The notes beneath the pieces are model-generated. The model searched no databases and was not told the DNA's origin. It was given only the letters and a program-made list of their open reading frames with translations. The translations under genes were made by a program, and so were the position numbers. Positions 11,125-25,230 of a stretch of 64,000 nt of DNA are shown here, one piece after another (the first letter of the stretch is position 1; each line of letters begins with the position of its first letter). Source of the stretch: Phorcus lineatus (taxonomy: Eukaryota > Mollusca > Gastropoda > Trochida > Trochidae); contig OV121083.1 of the NCBI GenBank assembly GCA_921293015.1, positions 32,542,908-32,606,907 on the forward strand, in the 5' to 3' direction.

Positions 11125-11926
11125 ATGCCAAGATTGACCAATAATCAACGTCTCTTTGCCCTGGGTATGATTAGAGCTGGCAGGACACACAGAGAGGTTG
11201 CCCAGCATTTCAACTGCCACCGTAACACTGTAGACAGGCTAGTCCTGCGACATGCACAACATGGTGCTGTTCGAGACCGACGCCGCTCTGGGAGACCCCG
11301 GGTTACCACCGCTGCACAAGATCGGCATATCCGTGTAGCCCATCTCCGGAACCGGCAACAAACTGCAACGACGACAGCCAGGAACATCCCTAACCTGAGA
11401 CGGATACATGCTTAAACAGTAATCAACCGGCTGAGAGAATACGGCTTCGTCCTCGAATACCTGCAATCCAGGGGAGGATCTCTCATGGTGTTGGTTGGTA
11501 TCACTGCCCGTAACAGAACTGAGCAAGTCAGTATTGATGGCAATTTTAATGCAGCCAGATATCGTGATGAAGTGCTTGCACCTGTTGTTGTCCCTTTTCT
11601 GCAACGTCACGGCGTCATTCTACAGCAGGACAACGCCCGACCCACGCAGCCCGTGTTGTTCAACAGTATGTGTAGCAACAACAAGTGGATATTCTTCCCT
11701 GGCCCGCAAATTCGCCCGATATCTCACCCATTGAACACGTATGGGACGAAATAAACGTCAGCTACGCCGGCTTCCCCATGCACCGTTACCGCTTGTGGAA
11801 CTCCAAAGACAGCTTATCAGAATATGGAACAACAGCCCACAACACGTCCATGCTAACCTGTTCGCTTCCATGAGGTGTAGATGCACAGCAGTAGTCGATG
11901 CAGACGGAGGTCATACCTGATATTGA
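11125..11926 (+). pseudogene. Tc1-family transposase pseudogene, central deletion
   Basis: The chosen ATG opens MPRLTNNQRLFALGM, the standard start of this Tc1 group. Residues 5-60 form the paired-like helix-turn-helix (GRTHREVAQHFNCHRNTVDRL), followed by the GRPR hook (SGRPRVTT). A TAA at 11413 breaks the frame, then VINRLREYGF leads almost directly to GGSLMV, so roughly 70-80 residues with the first catalytic Asp are missing. The second Asp is in QQDNARP (11629). The Glu of SPIEHVWDE lies at 11733, 104 nt further on, one base short of the 105 expected for DD34E. This matches the visible frameshift between QQDNARP and ILPWPANSPD. The C-terminus is recognisable (RIWNN, SMRCRCTAVVDADGGHT) and ends with a TGA at 11924-11926. 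Non-functional. Confidence 0.92.
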
Positions 11927-12444
11927 GTGTGTGACCTTTGTGTTTGACCCCTAGTGTCTCAGTTACGCGAGCCGTCAGGTTTGCCTCTGACATAATTCAA
12001 ATCAGCCAACCAGCGAGTTCGCCCCGTATTGTATGGTGCAGGCTAATTGTATTTCGCTCGTACGCTTTTCAGCACTCGAAAATCGAACAATTCCGACTGC
12101 TTTCAGAATGTCAAACTGCCCAAATATCCGAATAAATGTAATTTATGTACTTTCAATTTACCCTGGCTCGGTTTGTTGGAAAAAAAGTCAAATCGAACTC
12201 TGTGGTGCTATCTTTCACAAAGCTAACTCTGCATACCTTAACGTAATGCATAGTAGATGGGACAAATCCAAAATGCCATTTCTTGAAACAGATACGTTGA
12301 ATAAACGTTTCGTCTTTTTGATTGTAATAATCGTTGAGTAATTTTTAATTTTGTGAAACAAATTAACCATTAACATGTTAAGAAAAGAAAACAACCAAAA
12401 CATGTACAACTACCAATAAGAGGTTTCTTGATAATTATTTATTA

Positions 12445-12500
12445 GTCAAAGTCAAAGATTGTTTATTGCATTCAAGGCCTCAGGCCCATATACGATGATA
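12445..12500 (-). mobile_element. Possible retroelement 3' tail
   Basis: Read on the minus strand, GGGCCTGAGGCCTTGAATG is followed by CAATAAACAATCTTTGACTT and a short TTTGACT repeat. A GGCC-rich end followed by a short tandem tail is typical of CR1/L2-like LINE or SINE 3' ends. No coding sequence precedes it. Confidence 0.4.
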
Positions 12501-14384
<1,884 letters not shown>

Positions 14385-14422
14385 TTACAGTCAATGTCTA
14401 AAATCTGTAGATCGACTGAAAT

Positions 14423-14479
14423 TTTTAGTCAATCTGTAGATTGCCTGATTCACTCAGGCAATGTATAGATTGACTGAAA
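14423..14479. repeat. Hairpin, ~26-bp stem
   Basis: TTTTAGTCAATCTGTAG plus ATTGCCTGA (to 14448), a TTCAC loop, then TCAGGCAAT and a near-complement ending in GATTGACTGAAA. The inner 9 bp are perfect and the outer stem has a few mismatches. It directly follows the GA repeat; no function is evident. Confidence 0.7.
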
Positions 14480-15620
14480 AAAGCAGTCAATGTATTTCAC
14501 AACAAAACGATCGCGCCATTGTACATTCCGTGGCTTTCAACTTCAAAAGGTTTGACAACGAACACTTTGCGATGGTTTCGTTTGTAAACGGATACAATTC
14601 TATGAGAAACATACAAATTAAAATAATGATTATAAAAATCTTTAAAATTCTATTCGTACAATCATTTCATATTTACGCTAATTTACTTATGAACTTTAAC
14701 AAACTCTGCAGTAATTATCGATCGTCCACAAACGTGCTACATCTACCGTACCCCGTGTGACCATTTAATAAATACCTAAACTTACACAAGAAATTAATTT
14801 GTCAAAAGTCTCTGTTTAGTATTAAGTGACACAAGCAAGCCCTCTTCTGATTGGTCTATCAGCGGGGCCTGCAGTGTGCTAAAATATTAACACAAAAAAG
14901 GTTGGCCGTGATGTCCATGGCGGAGCGGGAAGAGTTAACAATCTTTTCGTTTCGGCCGTGACGTTGTGGAGATGCTTTGTATTTTGAATAAAGGATTCGT
15001 TTTGGGAAGATTCTTGACAAATAATGTACTGTTAAACAATTTACTGATGATCCTTTTATTAGTGAGACTAGCAGACTATACGAATGTCTCTCCTTTCGAC
15101 TATTGGATTTAATTCAAGGCCTTCTAAAGCTCTACGCCAAGCGAAACTTGTTAGATTTTAGGAATGATTGCTTAAATCAATATCTTTGTACTGAATGAAT
15201 GATAATTTTTTGCTGAACCCTTTTATTGTCAATGTATTATGTTGGTATTTGCTGCGGCACCAATTTTATATGAGGCATTCAGAATTGTGGAAAACGTCAT
15301 TTTAAAAACAGTTCTTTTTTTCATTACCTTTAGGAATGCATTTTATCAATCCTTGTTTTTGTCGATACTGATTGGTTTTTGGTTTTTGGTTTTGGGATTT
15401 TATCTTTTGTAACACTATCGGATCCAGAATGTTTCTGGTATTTCATGTTTTGAAGAGCGTGCGAGCCGACCACTCACAACATTTTCAATTTTATAATCAA
15501 GAATCATCATCATTTAAAATCAGGCCCTACTCACTTATTTTCACTAATTTGTATCAGACATCCACCGTGCAGCGAGCAACTGTTCGCAAGACAGTTTTGT
15601 TTCTGAAAGTAATTGTTTAC
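14480..15620. other. Intergenic with a short dispersed duplicate
   Basis: The 99-codon plus-strand frame at 14461-14760 is unrecognised. The segment at about 14980-15010 (TTTTGAATAAAGGATTCGTT) recurs at 41770-41801 with little change, so both copies belong to some dispersed repeat. Confidence 0.5.
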
Positions 15621-15965
15621 TTTCTGTAGTAAGTGAGTGAGTGAGTTGGGGTTTAACGTGTTTGAACAATATTTCAGTTATTAAACACGTGGATGACAAG
15701 CATCCAAAAGAGAGTGAACAGATAAGGGAGAAAGGGATCGACAGGATGAGGGAAAAGACGGAAAGAAAGGCATAGTAAGAGACAGACAACAGGTTTTAGA
15801 ACCGACTCAAATTTGGTCTGGCTTCTACCCCGTCGACCTGTCCAGACCGGTGACCCTACCAGGAGCGTGTAAGCTCCGGCTGGCATAGCTCTCGGGGTCT
15901 CTGAAGGACGCAAACCACCACTACACGATAAGGTATTGAGTCAAGTGGTAGATTTTCTGTAGTAA
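15621..15965 (+). mobile_element. SINE-like short retroposon, complete copy with 12-bp TSDs
   Basis: The 321-bp insert (15633-15953) is flanked by a perfect 12-bp direct repeat, TTTCTGTAGTAA, at 15621-15632 and 15954-15965. That is the signature of target-primed retroposition. The body starts GTGAGTGAGTGAGTTGGGG and TTTAACGTG, passes through AACAGGTTTTAGAACCGA and AGCTCCGGCTGGCATAGCTC, and ends near GTATTGAGTCAAGTGGTAG. Related copies lie at 41866-42023 and 47077-47375. No convincing tRNA A and B boxes were found, so the SINE subclass is unknown. The minus-strand frames across it are shadows. Confidence 0.85.
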
Positions 15966-18283
15966 AGTTTCTTACATTTTTCCATGACAGTGAATTACTT
16001 TTTTCTGCTCTAAATTGTATCTGCATTACGTTTATTTTATGCTTGGAAAATTCATCAAGGTTATCATTTGAAACAAGTAATGCTCAGCAACGTGTTCAAA
16101 TTGGTGTGTGCATTTTCTGTCAAACATCCGACTATGGAAGTTGAACGAGTCGAACGAGATCATGCATACAATAGGACATAAACTATATGTGACATGCCCG
16201 ATCGAGTGGGTGCAAACAACCTACATTAATCAACTGGTGAATCACAGATCTTAATACTTGTGTATGTCGATAGCTGGACCATGCATGGGCGCTGTGTGGC
16301 TGACCCCTCTTAGGATTATCACATAACATTCACAGGGTCTATTTTCTGGCTCTTAATGTGTTTCAACCTTTAGATGCAATCAATAAATGCTATTTTCCCC
16401 TCATCCTAAATGAGATTAATTTTTTAACACGAGAAATGTTAAGGCACAACATATCTATAATGTTTAAATAGGGCAGTTGGATGTCCGAAGCTTATTTTGG
16501 ACGCCAGAGTGTGCAGATTTAGAACACTGGACTAGAGATCAATGTCAAGGTTCAGTGAACGTACGTTTTTATCGTTTTTTATCGTTAGAAATTTCCAGTT
16601 ATAGTGATTGAAATATGATGAACTTGAACACTAATAATAACCAAGAACCTAAGGTTAAATCTAAAACTCAACGCTAACCGACAACATTTGCTGATACTGT
16701 AACTGGTAGTGTATTGACACACGTGAAGCACTAGCCGTGCATGATTGAAGATGATTGTCAGAGGACGGTTGCAGTTGTTTACTTCTTATACTATTTAGTT
16801 CTATATAAAGGGGCATTTCCTGGATAAAATGGAGATTGTTTCACTAAACAAAAGCTGGGAATAACTTGTATATGTACAATGTGTATTTGTGTCAGGAGAC
16901 TAGCGATAACCAGCTATGATATTAAAAAAAATAAACATATGGTGTCCGATGTTTCCAAATCTAGGAACTCCTGATAGGATCTTTACTCATCTGTCTACAT
17001 TTTTCGATGGAAATATCCACGTGTTAAATAGCTGAAATATTGCTGACAAGGCGTTAACTCTACTCACTTTCTCCTGTACTATTTGGAAAACATTTCATGT
17101 ACTTGATCAGCATGTTCAAATGTGCAACACTAAAGAAAATCTAAAATTTATTGTAACAACTGGTAACTGAAAACAAGAAAAGAGATTATTTGAATATTTT
17201 GAAACTAAAACTGTTCATTTCTGTGCCTTCAGTACACTTTTAAACACCAAAGAGGAAGAGGACCAAAATAATTCAAATATAGCTCAACACAGGAAATCAA
17301 GAGAAATAACAATCCGATCTAATATCAATGTTTATATTATAAGCATAAACGAAATTAAGAATGGAGACTTCGGAAACCAGTTATATGTAATTATATCTTA
17401 ATTAGATAAGTCGGATATGGGTTTTGAGATTTGAAATTATTCCTTGTAACGAGATATTTGGAAAATTAAAAGCAGTAATTAAAATACCACTCAACAATGT
17501 AAAGATGATACTGGCGGTGACAAAAATTACGACATTCAATAAAATTTATTTCCAAGGTTACGGAAAGCAAAATGAAAATCCATAAACGCAAAATAAGCTA
17601 AGCAATTATTTCCTTTTTTTTTTTAATAAAAAAATAATAAGAAGGCAATCTCGAAGCTGGAAAGGAAAACAAAGAACTCTTTACGAGTAAGACATATTTT
17701 ATAAACGAATCAAAACCATTTAGCAAAAGGTTATGCAAGAAAAGATACCACAACGTGAACTTAGAGAGCCTTTTTTAAAAATAAAAAGTCCAAAACTTAA
17801 TGATAACAAAAGAATAGGCGTAAAAGGACAGTTAACATTGGATGAAATCTTAAATTCATCACTGAAGTGAATGGAAATGAATTAAAACAATTTGGGGAAC
17901 GATATGCACAGATTCGATATGAGAGTGGTAAATTATGAATAGTTAATAATAATAATTATTGTTCACCAAGAAAAAGAATAAAATAAAACAACTCTTATCA
18001 AATTCGAAACTACTACACAATATCACTACGTAATGGATCGTACAAGATCGGTTCGGCAACAGTAGCAAACTGATTTATAGTACTGCTTTCTTCATGAACT
18101 AGTGCTCAAAGAAAGGAAACAGTGTAAACTTCTATTTCCAAAGATACGGACTTGTTAAGCACAATTCTGTGCTCATCGGTCACTGAAACGTCTGTTAACG
18201 ACTGTTTCTATACAGTCAATACCCACCCTTATCTGTGAACATCAAGCGTTGCCAGTCACTCCTTCTGGCTACGTCTAACTCGT
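15966..18283. other. Intergenic, no gene recognised
   Basis: Strongly AT-rich, especially 17140-18000, with no frame long enough to list. A block near 16290-16330 (GGCTGACCCCTCTTAGGAT) resembles one near 30130-30165 (TTGACCCCTCTTTGGATAA), which may mark another old dispersed repeat. Confidence 0.5.
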
Positions 18284-18670
18284 CTAGACCACGTCATTGA
18301 GCTGATGTCCATGTTTTGATGAGTTAGGTAGGGTAAATGTGCTCGAACCCCATGTTGTCTTAGTCGCCGATGGACTATGTGTCGACTTATAAGCTGTACA
18401 AGTGCCGTCGCTGCTGTTGACGTTACCTATCAAAACGTGCTCCCAAATTATTGACCGAATGGAGCGACAATCAGCGGACCGTATCAGATATATACCGACC
18501 ACTCCTCGGCTTGTCTGCTGTATTCTGAGAAGATGCAACAGGTCTGAAGAAATCTGCCCGCGTGGAGCCGCAGATTTTCTAATTGACGGGGTGCATGTAC
18601 ATTTCGTGTTACAATCAGAACTTGTGTTAAATGACTTAGTATCGTTTATCAAATAATTGTTATATGTCAA
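18284..18670. other. Overlapping unrecognised open frames on both strands
   Basis: A 128-codon minus-strand frame and an 84-codon plus-strand frame (18402-18656) overlap in a locally GC-richer segment. I recognise no domain in either. The minus frame is rich in Ser and Thr, the plus frame contains several Cys and Arg. It could be an exon fragment or old transposon DNA; it is not called as a gene. Confidence 0.25.
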
Positions 18671-20186
18671 AATTTTAGAAAATATTTAGGGGTGTACACT
18701 TTCTTCTGAGCCTTAGTTTATACTAAATTATAAAGTTCAGTACTACATGTAGGGAGAGATGTAGTAAATAGGAAGGATGTTAAAATGGTAAGGGAACATG
18801 TAAAAAATGCGAACGATGGCCTTGTTCGTGTGAGGTAAAAATTGAGGTTTAATATTGGTTCATTATTCTATATGAATTGATATTTAACGCAAGTTATTAC
18901 TTGTGTTTTAAGTGGCCGAAATTGACTAAAATAATCACATAACTGGTGATATATTCTACGTGAACCACCGACTCTGACGATATATTTTAGTTTGACTACG
19001 TTACGTTTGACTTTGATTATATTATTGGAAACATCAAACTTACTCTAACGAATGCACGAGCATGACGGATCTTGAAGGCAAAATAATGCTTCTGTTTTGA
19101 ATTGAGTATTTTTTTTTTATAAAAATCAGTTCTGATCGGTCGGTTTTATTCAACAATGGGTAATTGAACTGTTTTGAGTGGCATTTTACAAGTTGGCAGT
19201 ATAAGGACGACAGTGATATTTTATAGATGAATCACGTTTATAAATTGCTGTACCCTCATATGCTTGAAAACGGTGTAAGCATATATACCGAAACCCCGCC
19301 ACTCTGACAAAAATATGTGGTTCGTCAATAAGATATCTTTTATTTTCGAAATGGTAAAGTATACTAGGTAAAGAATTATTACATTAATTTTGGAAAAGTG
19401 AAACTAAATTATATAACGTTTTAATTCGTAAATCTGAGCTAGCCATCACGAAATGAAATGTCGATCGTCGTCAAGCTTGGCATGTGTGTACAGAGAGACG
19501 CTCGAATCATTTGTCATAGTAGAAAAATACAACACATTTATTAAAACAAAACCTTTGTTGTTAGATTTGAAGTCACTGCCGGTACTTTAATGTAATTTAG
19601 CTTGTTATCTGGTAGATTTGTGCACTTGGGGCTTCTTTCCTCATTAATTGTAATTAAAACAGGGAAACTGCTCCTTCTATTCAAAATGTAAAAACTGAGT
19701 GAATGTTAATATCTGCTAGCAGTCAAGGATTCTATACAGAAATTACAAATTGAATATGTAATGGATGTAACCAAAGGACAGAAATCTTTACAATGGCTAG
19801 AAGATAAAACGAATAACCCTTGAAACGCAAGATTCTTACCTACCTATATAAATACTGACAGCACTAAAACACGTTTGCTGTTTGCACATTTCACTATGGA
19901 GGTACGTGTATATGAGGATATGGCAGAGGAACACGAACAAGGGTGAGTGTTCACTACATGTAGCTTCCCAGCTTACTTTCTCACCATAAACGTAGTTAAG
20001 AAGGTATTTACTATGGAGATACATGTACAAATGGGATGATGGACAGGTAAACAATAGACAAAAGTGTTATAAATAAGTCATTATTCATATGCATGGGACA
20101 TACTATGCCCATTTCGAATGTCTTGAAAGTTCAGAAAAATGATAACAAATGGCATAAGTATGGTAAATAGAAAATCTCACCCAAAT
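18671..20186. other. Intergenic, no gene recognised
   Basis: AT-rich, with only short frames (72 codons at 19836-20054, minus) and no recognisable structure. Confidence 0.5.
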
Positions 20187-20290
20187 TTCTTCTGATATCA
20201 AATATATTAAAACGTGTTGATTAGAGTAAAAAATATCCGAGGCTTGCCGAACGTATTTTTACTTAACTCTGATATCTGATATCAGAAGAA
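20187..20290. repeat. Small foldback, 14-bp perfect ends
   Basis: TTCTTCTGATATCA at 20187-20200 is matched by TGATATCAGAAGAA at 20277-20290. Internally GAGTAAAAAATAT is roughly complementary to GTATTTTTACTT. A 104-bp degenerate hairpin element is likely. Confidence 0.65.
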
Positions 20291-20814
20291 GACTTGAACA
20301 GTTTTTGGTAATAGAATGAACCTCTGGATATAAACCTACATTAGGCATCTTGAATAGTAAGGCCTAGCATTGATATATCATCAGCATTATCATGTCAAGG
20401 CATTGTTACGTCATCTACACAGTGACGCCATAGCATTATTATTAGTGTTCCGTGCGATGCCAAAGTATTGTTAGGTCATTAACTGACGATCCAAAAGCAC
20501 TTGACGATTTGACTGTTGCTATATCTACAATATAGATATCGCTCGTAAATATTACTTGATCTTTCACACGCGATATCTTCTATGAAGGCCAGTTTTGGGT
20601 GATAGAAAATATACTACAAAAACATTTACGATGTGCTATTAAAAAAGTTTCTTAATCAAAATATTTCTAACTCTATTTTATCAAACGGATAAAACAGAAA
20701 TATTTATATCCTTCCGTTAATTTGTAGTGCTAGTAAAAAGTTCCATTTCCTTTTGAATGCTTGGTTTATGGCTGAATTGCGAGTGAAGGTTTTTGAGAAA
20801 AGAATCATTCTTCA

Positions 20815-21040
20815 TCCACAAAAGAGCGATGAGAGTGACACGTGACCTTCTCTATCGATGTGCCTTTGGAATATCTTTGAGGCAGATAAACTTCTATCGA
20901 TGAGGAATTTCCCAGCAATAAAAGCTATGTGGTGCAGCATAAACTTAATCACTCATCCGCTTCTTCATATGGGGAGAGAAAACCATCAAGACTTTCAATT
21001 AATAAACTGATGACCAATCTTTTTAGGCTTGGCGTCTAAA
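20815..21040. repeat. Diverged dispersed repeat, copy 2
   Basis: Ordered similarity to 7140-7370: AAAGAGCGATGAGAGTGACA, CTTTGAGGCAGATAAACTTC, TGGTGCAGCATAA, AATCACTCATCC, GGGGAGAGAAAACCAT and GGCTTGGCGTCTAAAGTAT. Class unknown. Confidence 0.5.
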
Positions 21041-21789
21041 GTATGGATGTTCTTTCTACAGAACCTGCCTTTAAAAACTACAGGACGATGCGAGATTTAT
21101 CAACGTTAGAGTATATACAAGATATAAAATATATTTAATAATCATACTGAATAACTTCTTTTGAACTCAGATCCGATTAACCACGTCATGGTATCGATGT
21201 TAATCTAAAAGGTAAGTAGAATCTGATCACTAAGAACTGGTGAGACAACCTAAAAGGCTTCTTATCTTTTCACACGAGCAACAGGAGAAAACAGGTTAAA
21301 TACCTAGGATGAATCTTATTGTTTATTGTATAAGACACTCTGAATAAAGATTATTACCTTGAGAACATCTCAGACACACTCATTATCACGAGATGGCAAG
21401 GTAAAAGTAGCAAACGTTTTAAACGGTAAACGTGGTTTTATTCATCAAGCGTGTAAATATATACCTACGAGACATTACTTTATGAAATAAGGGGCAAAAT
21501 GTTCTGTGTCATCAATTACATCCTTTACGCAGATAAACATGCCCTAAATAACAAGAAAAATATAGAACTGTTTGAAGGAAGTGGGAGCAACCAAAATGAT
21601 AGAATATACGCTAAGAGGAGTGGAAGATTGGTCATACGCTACAGACAAACTGGCATATGACAGGAGATAGACCAAATTAGTCAAACCAAGAGTCATCTCC
21701 CCTTAGGGAGGGACGGGATGAACAGACTGCGAGGTGCGATGTGCCTAAGTAAGTGAGGCGTTGATGGGGGCATTAAGACAAAATGAGGA
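21041..21789. other. Intergenic, no gene recognised
   Basis: Nothing recognised. The right-hand part probably includes diverged Tc1 sequence preceding the fragment at 21790. Confidence 0.5.
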
Positions 21790-22070
21790 CAGACTTTGTT
21801 TTCATTCAAGGTAATTTCAATGCAAGTCTTATATAGTCCCCATTTCACAATGTTTTACTGTCTTTTCAGCAAATGAATCCACTAGTCCTATTTGAACAGG
21901 ACCATGCTACTCCCCCCACAGCTGTTATCATATTAGATTATTTAATACAAAAATGGTTTCCTGCCTACACCAGCAAATCCCCTGATATATTTCCTACAGA
22001 GCAAGTCCGGTCCTCGCACAGTCAAAGACGTCTGTTGATCAGGAATTCTCTGGTTTAGGCTCTGCACAGA
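21790..22070 (+). pseudogene. Tc1-like transposase C-terminal fragment, heavily diverged
   Basis: Upstream of the listed frame, FIQGNFNAS resembles the conserved GN-NA segment. The frame from 21873 gives LFEQDHATPPTA, matching the QQDNARPHTA motif with the second catalytic Asp kept and Asn changed to His. SPDIFPTEQVR follows, matching the SPDLSPIEHVW motif with the Glu kept. About 30-35 residues separate the two, as in DD34E. The N-terminal DNA-binding region and first Asp are absent. More diverged than the copies at 11125 and 24814. Confidence 0.7.
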
Positions 22071-23299
22071 AAGACTGACGTGACAACAGAATACAACATC
22101 GTATCAAGTCATGTATCGATGTCAACATATGAACATGTGCGATGCTTTGTTGTATCTGTAGATATATGGTCAAAAACCGGACAATAGACCCTCCTATAAT
22201 AATGTAGCCAATATACATGTTGAATCAACCCTGATCACCATCTTAACAAATCCAGTTGAACAATATACTCAGATTATCAATACTAATATTGAACATTCTG
22301 ATTTCCCGTGTAATTGATTTTAAGAGTATAATTTTTTTCGCGGATGTTTTTTGGCCCACAAAATGACCTTATCTCAAAATTGACACTTTTACATATTCCT
22401 AATGATATCTGGTTTAAAATTTAAATCTATTCTCCCTTTAATGAGAAGTGATTAAACAATTGGCCTATTCAATCAAAAGTGCAGTGAGAAAGCCTTCAAA
22501 CAGTTGGATGTGAAGGACATCACGACTAGTGTATTGGTAAGGGAAATTTTCAAGTTAACAAAAGAAACAATGGAAAACAGCTGCTTTATGATTAAATGAT
22601 GAAAATAACACATAAATGGTTAATTAAGTAGTAATATTATTACATTCTAAATCTATTTCCTCCTTAAAATTGTGACTTGGTATCGAAAATCATAAAAATA
22701 AAGCTAAATCATTCAGATAGTACCATAAACAACTAAAACCAAGAGAAACCCGTGCACAGGTATTTAGTAAATACTTCACGTGAAATGCGATGTTGACACC
22801 TATCAGTGGAGACAAAGTACTGAGTAACCCGAACTGAACTGAGGCCAAGGTCAGAGGAAATCAGAAACGATTATAACCACTTTTGAGTCCATAAAAGTTT
22901 GACCTCGATTAACAATGGACAGAATCAGATTTAAGATAACAGGACTGGGATATTCTGAGATTCGTCTGGCTATCTGGAAGAGTCTGTTGCTGTTGTTGAC
23001 GTTGGCGCACACGTCCAAAGGTTTTTCAATTAGCTTAAGATTGTGTTTTCTATAATTTCAAGAGAGAACCATAATGTTTTTTTGTAAAGGAGTAGTAGAC
23101 CCTCTTTCCCGGGAAAAATTACGCGACTTCTAGCTCATGAATATATAGTGGAGGCAAAAAGACCGGAAGCTCCACTCGCCCCAACGTTTTCAAATGTTTT
23201 GAAGTAATTCTATCATATAAATAGTTTTATTACTGAGAATGTGTCGTAAATAGGTATTTGAAAGAATATTTCACCAAACCTTTTTGTAAATTAATGTAG
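22071..23299. other. Intergenic, no gene recognised
   Basis: AT-rich with no recognisable coding sequence or clear repeat. Confidence 0.5.
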
Positions 23300-23500
23300 A
23301 TTGTTATGTGACGAATGCTTCGTCCTTGTTTACAAACATTGATCAGCGATCAGCAAAGATATTAGATAAATTCACAGACACTTTAGATTCTGTCAAGGAT
23401 GATTATTCGTAGGTTGATATAAAATCAAACCTCGGACATACAAGTGATTACTATAGGCATGTGGCCTCTTATGTACCAGAATAAAGATTGATTGATTTTT
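23300..23500 (+). mobile_element. Possible retroelement 3' end
   Basis: The segment ends ATGTACCAGAATAAAG followed by ATTGATTGATTTTT. An AATAAA signal next to a short GATT repeat tail is typical of LINE or SINE 3' ends in animals. No reverse transcriptase frame was seen before it. Weak call. Confidence 0.35.
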
Positions 23501-24580
23501 AAGTGATTAAACATGAATCATGAGTAAATCTAAAATAGTACATCGGTCCCCTGAGAATTGGCGGAACTTTGTTTAGATCTCGGGCCAGTTTAGTTATGGA
23601 TTTACAAAGTGAAACTAGAGTTTTCTTTGTTATATCCACAAGAAATTTGAAATAACGAATATTTAAAAGTATGTAACATAGAGTTAATGATATTCCAAAC
23701 CTGACACCAATAAAGACACTTTTTCTAGATATATATCTTAGATTTTAAAACTTATATTTCAGTACAAACTTATAAACAAAAGAGTCTAGGTTATTTACAT
23801 AAAACGGTCCATTAGCTATCTTAGATGCTGTAAAACCTTTTGCTTATTGCCTTTATTTCTAGATTCTATTTTCTAATTTACACTTAAAATCAGAGACACA
23901 AAAAAGTTTCCAGATCAACAAATGTGTTATTTTTAAATACAAATACAAACAAGCAATGGGATTTATTTCTAGAATTATAAGCAATGGAGCTTTTTTTCTC
24001 TCAACAAAATGACATTGAAATCACATCCATATACCATTAAAAATATCATTATATGTAATATATTTAGAGTATTTCATCTTATATTTAACAAAAATCTGAA
24101 CTGGAGCTTCAAAATTTGAAATCCCCTACTTATCCTATCCCGAAGCAAAATGTTAGTTTCAATATTGAAATAATGTTTATCACTGATGGTAGATGTATTT
24201 ATAAGGTTATGGTGCCAATTACAGGTTTTGAAGTTTTAAAATAATTTACTATAAAAACTATGTACTCAGAATAAGTATAAATGAGTCGATGTTTGAACAT
24301 TGCCAATGCTCTTTTACTGTTAAATTATTTGAAAATAACAGAAACAGTTTTCTTATTAGATTAGATTTATGAATTATTAACATTATTTATATCAATTAGA
24401 TTTATATACTAGACAAAAATTTAAGGATGTTTGTATTCTTTCAATTATGAACAATGGTTTATTTACTTACTGACACACTGGAACAAGTATTCACCATAAA
24501 TAATTCCAATAAGCCTTACTTATACAATATAAACTCCTAGGCGAAAGAAAGGTTTCACTTTTATTTTTGTTCACGAAAAC
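23501..24580. other. Intergenic, no gene recognised
   Basis: Very AT-rich and devoid of open frames of note. Confidence 0.55.
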
Positions 24581-24813
24581 ATTAAGAGGACTTGTACGGG
24601 TTTGATTCTAAGCAGGGAAATGATAGTATTACTGCATCGTTTCCTCTACACGAACGCATTGCATCGAACGCAGCCACTCTAATTGTGCACTCACAAACAC
24701 GTGCAAAACGTGTTTTAGATGTTTTTATGATTTGTGATGCACGTGCGGCAATGTTGTATAAATACCCTTGTTGGAAGAAGCAGACATTCAGTAACATAAA
24801 AAACACCAAAAGA

Positions 24814-25230
24814 ATGCCAAGACTTACGCAAGCTCAACGTGACCAAGCGATCGGTATGTCCACTATGGAGGATTTCCCAACGTCAAATGGCAAGAACCTT
24901 CAATTGCAGCCTAACCACCATCAGAAGGCTGTTAATACGCTACCAGCAAACACGCTAGACACAGGACAAACCAAGATCGGGAAGACCGAGGGTAAAAACT
25001 GCGGCCGAAGATCATTACATCAGACAGATTCACCTCCGAAACCGATTCGTAACTGCGACATCAACAGCGTCGACGGCACTCGGTCATGTCATCAGCACAA
25101 GAAAAAAACCCGTTGAATGGCTTTGACCCGTTTACACCTTCAACGCAGAATACGATGGACATGTACAATGTACTGTACTCCGGTAACAGCGACGTGACTG
25201 GATTTGAATCCCAAAATTTGAAATACCAAA
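24814..25230 (+). pseudogene. Tc1-family transposase 5' fragment, frameshifted
   Basis: The ATG at 24814 opens MPRLTQAQRDQAIGM, the Tc1 start. A deletion or frameshift follows near 24856-24895, after which another frame gives TFNCSLTTIRRLLIRYQQT, a stop, then DKPRSGRPRVKTAAED and HLRNRFVTATSTA. These are the second helix-turn-helix half, the GRPR hook and the LRNR segment. A further shifted frame gives RRIRWTCTM, the region just before the first catalytic Asp. Similarity ends by about 25230, so no catalytic residues are present. The long 174-codon frame from 24592 mixes leader sequence and out-of-frame transposase and is not a real protein. Confidence 0.82.

Noticed and set aside
24592-25116. 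174-codon plus frame, the longest in the window
   Set aside because: Only MPRLTQAQRDQAIGM is in the transposase frame; the rest is leader DNA and out-of-frame Tc1 sequence.
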